Assembly: GCA_016712405.1 (NCBI GenBank)
Contig: JADJRD010000003.1
Coordinates: forward strand, 238,501-302,500
Direction: 5' to 3'
Origin: Cellvibrio sp.
GTDB taxonomy: Bacteria > Pseudomonadota > Gammaproteobacteria > Pseudomonadales > Cellvibrionaceae
DNA length: 64,000 bases
Made by a program: the position numbers and the translations under genes. Shown here one piece after another: positions 59,172 to 64,000 of the stretch (its first letter is position 1; each line of letters opens with the position of its first letter). The notes under the pieces were generated by a model. That model saw only the letters and a list, made by a program, of their open reading frames with translations. It was not told the origin of the DNA and did no database searches.

Positions 59172-59996
59172 ATGTTAAAAACCATTCTTGCCATTCTTGC
59201 CAATCAGCATTTTGATGTCGAAATCGCAAAAAAAATCGCATCTCAAATTGAGTGCGATTTTTTTATTGATCGAGCGCCAGAAAATTTGGATACGCATCCT
59301 TATGTGTTAATGGTGGATGGAAATAAAATCTATTTGCAGCAAACCGGTCGAAAAGCACCGGGGCCAATCTTTGCTGAATTCACTGAAGGTGCAGTAGATC
59401 ATCGGCGAAAATTCGGCGGTGGAAAAGGTCAAATGATTGCCAAAGCCGTTGGTATTAAAGCGGGTGTATATCCCAATATTTTGGATGCAACCGCAGGCTT
59501 GGGTAAAGATAGTTTTGTCTTGGCTAGCTTGGGTTCTCAAGTCACTCTGCTAGAGCGCTCACCGATTGCGTATTGTTTATTGGAAAATGGATTGAATCGT
59601 GCAAGAGATTTTGCGCAAGAAAATGATCCTGAATTATTAACCGTCATCAATCGAATGCAACTAATTCAACAATCCAGTCACGATTATATAGCATCGCTAA
59701 AAACCGAAAACTTACCTGACGTTATTTATCTCGACCCCATGTTTCCCGAGCGCGAAAAATCCGCTGAGGTGAAAAAAGAAATGGCGGCATTTCATTCTTT
59801 GGTTGGTAAAGATGAAGACGCTGATTTGCTTTTACCTTTGGCTCTTGCGCATGTGAATTATCGCGTAGTGGTGAAGCGACCACGCAAAGCACCATTTTTA
59901 AATAATCAAACACCGTCATTTCAGTTAGAAGGAAAATCCAGTCGGTTTGATATCTATACGGTGAAGAAAATGCCGGAGAAGTTGACCCGCTCCTAG
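59172..59996 (+). CDS. rsmJ: 16S rRNA (guanine-1516-N2)-methyltransferase RsmJ
   Basis: 274 residues. Class I SAM methyltransferase: ILDATAGLGKDSFVLASLGSQVTLLERSPIAYCLLENGLNRA (SAM site), DVIYLDPMFPEREKSAEVKKEM (NPPY-like DPMFP) and VVKRPRKAPFLNN are strong RsmJ signatures. The ATG at 59172 is preferred over a TTG at 59163. A REP-like element begins right after the stop codon. Confidence 0.93.
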   Translation: MLKTILAILANQHFDVEIAKKIASQIECDFFIDRAPENLDTHPYVLMVDGNKIYLQQTGRKAPGPIFAEFTEGAVDHRRKFGGGKGQMIAKAVGIKAGVYPNILDATAGLGKDSFVLASLGSQVTLLERSPIAYCLLENGLNRARDFAQENDPELLTVINRMQLIQQSSHDYIASLKTENLPDVIYLDPMFPEREKSAEVKKEMAAFHSLVGKDEDADLLLPLALAHVNYRVVVKRPRKAPFLNNQTPSFQLEGKSSRFDIYTVKKMPEKLTRS

Positions 59997-60032
59997 CCCC
60001 TCCCCAGGAAAGGGGAGGGTTAGGGTGGGGTC
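59997..60032. repeat. REP-like element, single copy
   Basis: CCCCTCCCCAGGAAAGGGGAGG then GTTAGGGTGGGGTC, the same unit as in the pair at 10191-10267, with stem CCCTCCCC / GGGGAGGG. It abuts the rsmJ stop codon. Confidence 0.78.
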
Positions 60033-60054
60033 TTGTTAGCTGAAGAAATGAGTT

Positions 60055-61445
60055 TCAAATAATCTTCGAATAACGAATCAAATTATTCTGCGGTAAATAT
60101 TCATCAAACACCATACAAATGCGGCGAATCAATAAGCGGCCAGCGTTTGTGACTTTAATGCCATCTGTTGATATTTCTACCAATCCATCGGTTTGCATGG
60201 CTTCAAGCTCTTTCAGTTGATATTTAAAATGCATCTTGGCATCTATACCAAATTGCTGTTTTAAATCTGAAAAATTCAGTTTCAATTGGCAAATTAATTG
60301 ATTGATGACAAAACGCCTGAGCAAATCTTCTTCGTTTAACGTAAATCCTTTTGTAAAAGGCAATAAGCCAGCATCCAGTTTTAACTGGTAACTGTTTAAA
60401 TCTTTTGCATTTTGAAAATAAATATTGTTGATCATGCTGATAGATGAAGCGCCCAGTGCTAGCAAGTCACAGTCGCCATGTGTTGAGTAGCCCTGAAAGT
60501 TGCGTTGCAATTTTCCAGCAGCCTGCGCTTTCACCAATTCGTCTTCGGGTTTGGCGAAATGATCCATGCCAATGTAGACATATCCAGCTGCTTCCAGTGC
60601 TTCGATAGATTGATGCAGTATTTCCAGTTTTTCTTCGGCCGCTGGTAGATCTTCTGTGTGAATTAATGCTTGGCTTTTAAAGAGGTGTGGCATGTGTGCA
60701 TAGTTGAAAATCGATAAGCGATCAGGTGATAGATCAATAATTTTTTTCAGGGTTTCTTTAAAGCTATTTGCAGTTTGTAGTGGCAAACCATAAATTAAAT
60801 CCATACTGATGGATCGATAATTCATATTGGTTAAAGCCTTGACCATGGTTTCGATTTCTTCATAGGAATTAAATCGATTTACAGCATGTTGAACTTTTCA
60901 TCAAAGTCCTGCACTCCCATACTGACGCGATTAAAGCCCAGTTCTCGTAAATGTTGCATGGTATTTACGGATACTTTTCCCGGATGAATTTCAACAGAGA
61001 ACTCACCGGTATTATCATCAGCCAACTGAAATAATCGACGCGTGGCGTTCATAAGCAGCGACATTTCATCATCACTAATAAAAGTAGGGGTGCCACCGCC
61101 CCAATGTAATTGCTGGACTTGTCTGTTTTTGTCAAACAGATCCGCATAAATTGCCAGTTCCTGAATCATGCGTTGAATATAAGGTAATGAACGTTGCTTA
61201 TTATTCGTAACAATTTTATTGCAGCCGCAGTAATAACAAAGGCTTTCACAAAATGGGATGTGGAAATAAAGTGATAAGGGTTTTTGTTCGGAGTTGCTTC
61301 GGCTAATCGCATTCAGTAGATGCATTTCACTAAAGTGATCGCGAAATTGCGGTGCGGTGGGGTAGGATGTGTAACGCGGCCCTGCCATGTCATAACGATT
61401 AATCAGTTCCGGGTTCCAATCTAAGGGCTGTTGGAAAAGGGCCAT
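60055..61445 (-). CDS. hemN: Oxygen-independent coproporphyrinogen III oxidase HemN, frame broken in an A tract
   Basis: Radical-SAM enzyme of haem synthesis. Residues 1-188 (LSLYFHIPFCESLCYYCGCNK with the CxxxCxxC motif, LHWGGGTPTFIS, EIHPGKVS, RVSMGVQDFDEK) run to a stop at 60879. One more A in the A4 tract (60895-60898 on the given strand as T) gives DEKVQHAVNRFNSYEEIETMV and joins to the second half (SISMDLIYGLPLQTANSF, DHFAKPEDELVKA) for a 463-residue protein of normal size. An FNR/ANR box lies 64 bases upstream, as expected for a gene used without oxygen. Confidence 0.92.
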
Positions 61446-61508
61446 GTAAAAATCCTGTCGGGGTAAAATCGTTGAGATTAATGGTAAAAATTTATCCTAC
61501 ATCCGGGT

Positions 61509-61522
61509 TTGATATTAATCAA
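61509..61522. promoter_or_regulatory. FNR/ANR box
   Basis: TTGATATTAATCAA matches TTGAT-N4-ATCAA perfectly. It lies 64 bases before hemN on the minus strand and 20 bases before the 2OG oxygenase start on the plus strand; activation of hemN is expected, repression of the oxygenase is possible. Confidence 0.8.
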
Positions 61523-61541
61523 CTTAACGGAGGAGATCATT

Positions 61542-62165
61542 GTGGGTAATTTGGAAATTGAATTGTTGTGGGATCGAATCGCGGATGCTTTGGTTGATAC
61601 GGGTTATATAGTGTTGGATGACATTGTGCCTGATGATCTTTTAAAGGGGCTTTTAGTCAGGCTGGGTCAATTGGAGTCTGACGGGATGAGGCCGGCTGGT
61701 GTTGGGCGTGGGCAGGCGTTTCATCAGGATCAACAGGTGAGGGGTGATCACATTTGTTGGTTATCGAATGATAATTTTGAAGAGCAAGCATATTTGTTGT
61801 GGATGGATAATTTGCGTCAAGGTTTAAATCAGCGATTGTTTATAGGGCTGCAGGATTATGAAAGCCATTTTGCGGTTTATCCCGCAGGTAGTTTCTATCA
61901 AAAACATCTGGATGCATTTCGTGACGCGGTAAATAGCCATCTTCCTCGTCGAAAAATTACAACGGTGTTTTATTTAAATGCAGACTGGTCATCAGAGTTG
62001 GCAGGTGAATTGATTATTTATGACGAGAAGGGCGAGTCCATTCTTGAAAAAATTTCACCTGTAGTAGGGCGATTGGTGATTTTTATGAGTGATAAATTCC
62101 CGCATGAAGTCAAAGCCTCGACACACAATCGTCGTAGTATTGCAGGATGGTTTCGTGGTTGTTGA
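61542..62165 (+). CDS. 2-oxoglutarate/Fe(II)-dependent oxygenase (SM-20-like)
   Basis: 207 residues from GTG 61542 (GGAGGAGAT just upstream). Prolyl-hydroxylase-like fold: AVYPAGSFYQKHLDAF with Fe ligands His122 and Asp124, TTVFYLNADWSSELAGELIIYD, FMSDKFPHEVKA with His188, and Arg198 in RRSIAGWF for 2-oxoglutarate. Pairs with the hemN-side FNR box: an O2-using enzyme beside an O2-independent pathway gene. Substrate unknown, perhaps a ribosomal or elongation factor protein as for other bacterial members. Confidence 0.85.
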   Translation: MGNLEIELLWDRIADALVDTGYIVLDDIVPDDLLKGLLVRLGQLESDGMRPAGVGRGQAFHQDQQVRGDHICWLSNDNFEEQAYLLWMDNLRQGLNQRLFIGLQDYESHFAVYPAGSFYQKHLDAFRDAVNSHLPRRKITTVFYLNADWSSELAGELIIYDEKGESILEKISPVVGRLVIFMSDKFPHEVKASTHNRRSIAGWFRGC

Positions 62166-62192
62166 TAAATCTATTTGTGCTCAATAGGTTTA

Positions 62193-62918
62193 CTAGAGTC
62201 GGAAATTTTCTCCCAAATAAACTGCTCTAACTTTGCTGTTGCTCAAAATCGTTTCGGAATTACCTTGAGCGATAATGTGCCCTTCGCTGACGATGTAAGC
62301 TGTTTCGCAAATATCGAGCGTTTCGCGAACATTGTGATCTGTAATCAATACACCAATGCCGCGTTCTTTGAGATGACGAACTATATCTTTAATATCGTTA
62401 ACTGAAATGGGGTCAACGCCGGCAAAAGGTTCATCCAATAAAATAAATTTAGGATCGGTAGCCAGTGCGCGAGCGATTTCAACGCGTCGTCTTTCGCCAC
62501 CTGACAATGCCATTCCCAAGCTATTGCGAATATGCGTGATATGAAATTCGTTGAGTAGTGATTCTTGTTTTTCAGTTCGTTGTTCTTTTGATAAATCTTT
62601 GCGGGTTTCCAAAATGGCCATAATGTTATCGGCGACGGACATTTTGCGAAAAATGGATGCTTCTTGAGGCAAATAACCGATTCCCGCGCGTGCGCGACCG
62701 TGAATAGGGAGAGAGGTAATATTTCGGTCGTCGATAAGTACTTGGCCGTTATCGGCTGGAACCAATCCTGCAATCATATAAAAACAGGTTGTTTTACCGG
62801 CGCCATTAGGGCCTAAAAGACCAACGATACTGCCGCTCTCAACTTCGATTGATACATCAATAACGACTTTACGGCTCTTGTAACTTTTAGCGAGATGTTG
62901 TGCTTTAAGAATTGACAT
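62193..62918 (-). CDS. lptB: LPS export ABC transporter ATP-binding protein LptB
   Basis: 241 residues. ATPase driving LPS extraction with LptFG. Walker A GPNGAGKTTCFYMIAGL, Q-loop YLPQEASIFRKMSV, signature LSGGERRRVEIARAL, Walker B FILLDEPFAGVDPISV. It starts 3 bases after lptA. Confidence 0.97.
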   Translation of the reverse strand: MSILKAQHLAKSYKSRKVVIDVSIEVESGSIVGLLGPNGAGKTTCFYMIAGLVPADNGQVLIDDRNITSLPIHGRARAGIGYLPQEASIFRKMSVADNIMAILETRKDLSKEQRTEKQESLLNEFHITHIRNSLGMALSGGERRRVEIARALATDPKFILLDEPFAGVDPISVNDIKDIVRHLKERGIGVLITDHNVRETLDICETAYIVSEGHIIAQGNSETILSNSKVRAVYLGENFRL

Positions 62919-62921
62919 AAC

Positions 62922-63452
62922 TTAACGGGTTTCCGGATTTTTTTTCTTCGCAGGAATTAAAATTTCTACGCCTGAACTGCCTGTTTGTTCGATATTCCCA
63001 GAGGCTTTCATGATTTCTTTAATTAAATCGTAATCAATCGTTGCGCCGCTCATAATCGAACCATCTTGTTCTACGGATGCGTTTTCTTCCAGCACTAAAT
63101 GTTCGGTTGCGGGTAGGTAGGTAATACTTTTAGCGGATGCGGTGATAATGCCTTTCTCAGCTTCGGGCTGTTGCTGAAATCGAGCGGGATTACCTAAGGC
63201 AATCATTTTTTCAATATCACCCTCTGCATTGCGATGAATTTTTAAATTCTCCGCCACTATGTTCAAAGAGCCTTGTTGAATATTCACATTTCCAGTGTAA
63301 GTCGCAACGCCTGTTTTATTGTCTATGGTGAGATTGTTGGCTCGGCCACGAATGGTTTCATACTTATCGTCAGGGAGTGCAGAAGCAGATCCTGTCAATA
63401 ACACAAGACTTACTATGGCAGGTTTTAAAAAATGATTAACGACGGGGTTCAT
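62922..63452 (-). CDS. lptA: LPS transport periplasmic protein LptA
   Basis: 176 residues. Signal peptide (AIVSLVLLTGSASA) then the OstA beta-jellyroll: TIRGRANNLTIDNKTGVATYTGNVNIQQGSLNIVAENLKIHRN, MIALGNPARFQQQP. It bridges LPS from LptC to LptD. ATG 63452 overlaps the lptC end by 17 bases; a start 9 bases upstream is also possible. Confidence 0.93.
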   Translation of the reverse strand: MNPVVNHFLKPAIVSLVLLTGSASALPDDKYETIRGRANNLTIDNKTGVATYTGNVNIQQGSLNIVAENLKIHRNAEGDIEKMIALGNPARFQQQPEAEKGIITASAKSITYLPATEHLVLEENASVEQDGSIMSGATIDYDLIKEIMKASGNIEQTGSSGVEILIPAKKKNPETR

Positions 63453-64000
63453 AAACAGCATCGACTTGAGAGTTAAGTTGTAATTGACTGGTTGATAAGT
63501 CGGCTTGCAGGCCAACTGCGTCAATTTGTGTTTGTTTTGCTGTTATCTTAACAGCTTTGTCAGTTTCAACGAATTGTTGTTCAGGTTTTACCATGAGCGA
63601 TTCGGTGATGATTTCAATCAGCCCCTGCGTATCACTTTGTTGTGAGATCACCACTCGATTGAGTAATTGTATCTGTTCACCATTACGTTCACTGCGGCCT
63701 TCCGAGGCTTGAATATTCCAAGGGGCTTGTTCATCTCGATAAAAAGTTAATTGTGGATGTTCAATCGAGGTGTAATCCTCGAGGCTTGCTGTGTGTAAAT
63801 TAAGTTGATAATGAGTGATAGCGGGAGTGCTCATTTGATAGCGTAATTTTCCATTGGGTTCAAACTCACGACTGGTCACGTCTTTCATATAAAATTGCGG
63901 AAATTGTGAGGTGTCTTCATTGATCTCAATATTTTTTTGTGGATTGGCGCTAAAAGAAAATCCAAAAAAAATAGCTGAAAGCAGCCCAACTAAAATCCAG
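63436..64000 (-). CDS. lptC: LPS export protein LptC, cut by the window edge
   Basis: Partial; the coding frame runs off the window end (start lies beyond 64000). Membrane segment WILVGLLSAIFFGFSF then the LptC jellyroll: FPQFYMKDVTSREFEPNGKLRYQM, LTFYRDEQAPWNIQASEGRSERNGEQIQLLNRVVI, ITESLMVKPEQQFVETDKAVKI. It receives LPS from LptBFG and passes it to LptA. The ATG at 63888 is internal, not the start. Confidence 0.92.
   Translation of the reverse strand, partial: WILVGLLSAIFFGFSFSANPQKNIEINEDTSQFPQFYMKDVTSREFEPNGKLRYQMSTPAITHYQLNLHTASLEDYTSIEHPQLTFYRDEQAPWNIQASEGRSERNGEQIQLLNRVVISQQSDTQGLIEIITESLMVKPEQQFVETDKAVKITAKQTQIDAVGLQADLSTSQLQLNSQVDAVYEPRR

Noticed and set aside
1..64000. CRISPR arrays, prophage or insertion sequences
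   Set aside because: No spaced direct-repeat array, transposase, integrase or phage structural gene was seen.

Overview
The window looks like a chromosomal segment of a Gammaproteobacterium close to Cellvibrio and its relatives (Cellvibrionaceae). The pointers are Pseudomonas-like gene neighbourhoods (mutY-yggX-tRNA-Phe, orn divergent from rsgA, rplM-rpsI-petA-pet(BC)-sspB, pstS/pstCAB-phoU, queE-queC-tRNA-Lys-nadA, dapA-bamC-MBL-purC, lptC-lptA-lptB), secreted plant-polysaccharide enzymes (GH26 mannanase, GH95 fucosidase, a beta-helix protein) and poly-serine linkers on secreted lipoproteins, a hallmark of that group. The genus is an inference; no rRNA gene is present.

Layout. 1-8.9 kb: TfoX-C protein, M15 peptidase, MFS transporter and HAD phosphatase, cysE, an AsmA-family gene with an unusual partner, mutY and yggX, then tRNA-Phe and tRNA-Arg. 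9.2-18.8 kb is a carbohydrate region: a secreted sugar isomerase-like protein, a GMC oxidoreductase and its Tat-type small subunit, a divergent GH26 mannanase with a LacI-type palindrome between them, orn/rsgA, and two serine-linker lipoproteins. 18.9-22.2 kb: a three-repeat DnaT-like protein, a replication P-like protein, a Bax-like glucosaminidase and an orphan ParA. 22.1-26.5 kb: polysaccharide deacetylase, an Ala/Pro/Glu lipoprotein, GH95. 26.6-31.1 kb: ribosomal proteins, a cytochrome bc1 operon in which cytochrome b and c1 form one continuous frame, and sspB. 31.2-38.0 kb: the phosphate regulon with two Pho boxes. 38-45.7 kb: tcdA, LysR, GST, flavin-binding protein, a GGDEF/EAL protein, a STAS-like protein, queuosine genes. 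45.7-53.8 kb: MASE1-GGDEF-EAL protein, two identical tRNA-Lys genes, nadA, dapA, bamC, MBL hydrolase, purC. 53.8-64 kb: PilZ, LRR and OmpA-like proteins, VapBC, a BlaI-BlaR1(TonB)-TonB cluster with three operators, rsmJ, hemN with an FNR box, a 2OG oxygenase and the lptC-A-B export genes.

The strongest pattern is technical or evolutionary: yggX, the GMC gene (twice), pstS, pstC and hemN are each broken by the apparent loss of exactly one base in an A or T homopolymer, and an A tract at 52206-52211 appears one base too long, joining bamC to the next gene. In every case a one-base correction restores a family-typical protein. These genes are probably intact in the organism and the tracts are probably sequencing errors. 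The most interesting biology is the b-c1 fusion, the BlaR1 protease carrying a TonB C-terminal domain with a TonB partner and three operators, the candidate periplasmic sugar-oxidising module beside the mannanase, and the triple-repeat DnaT/P-like replication pair.
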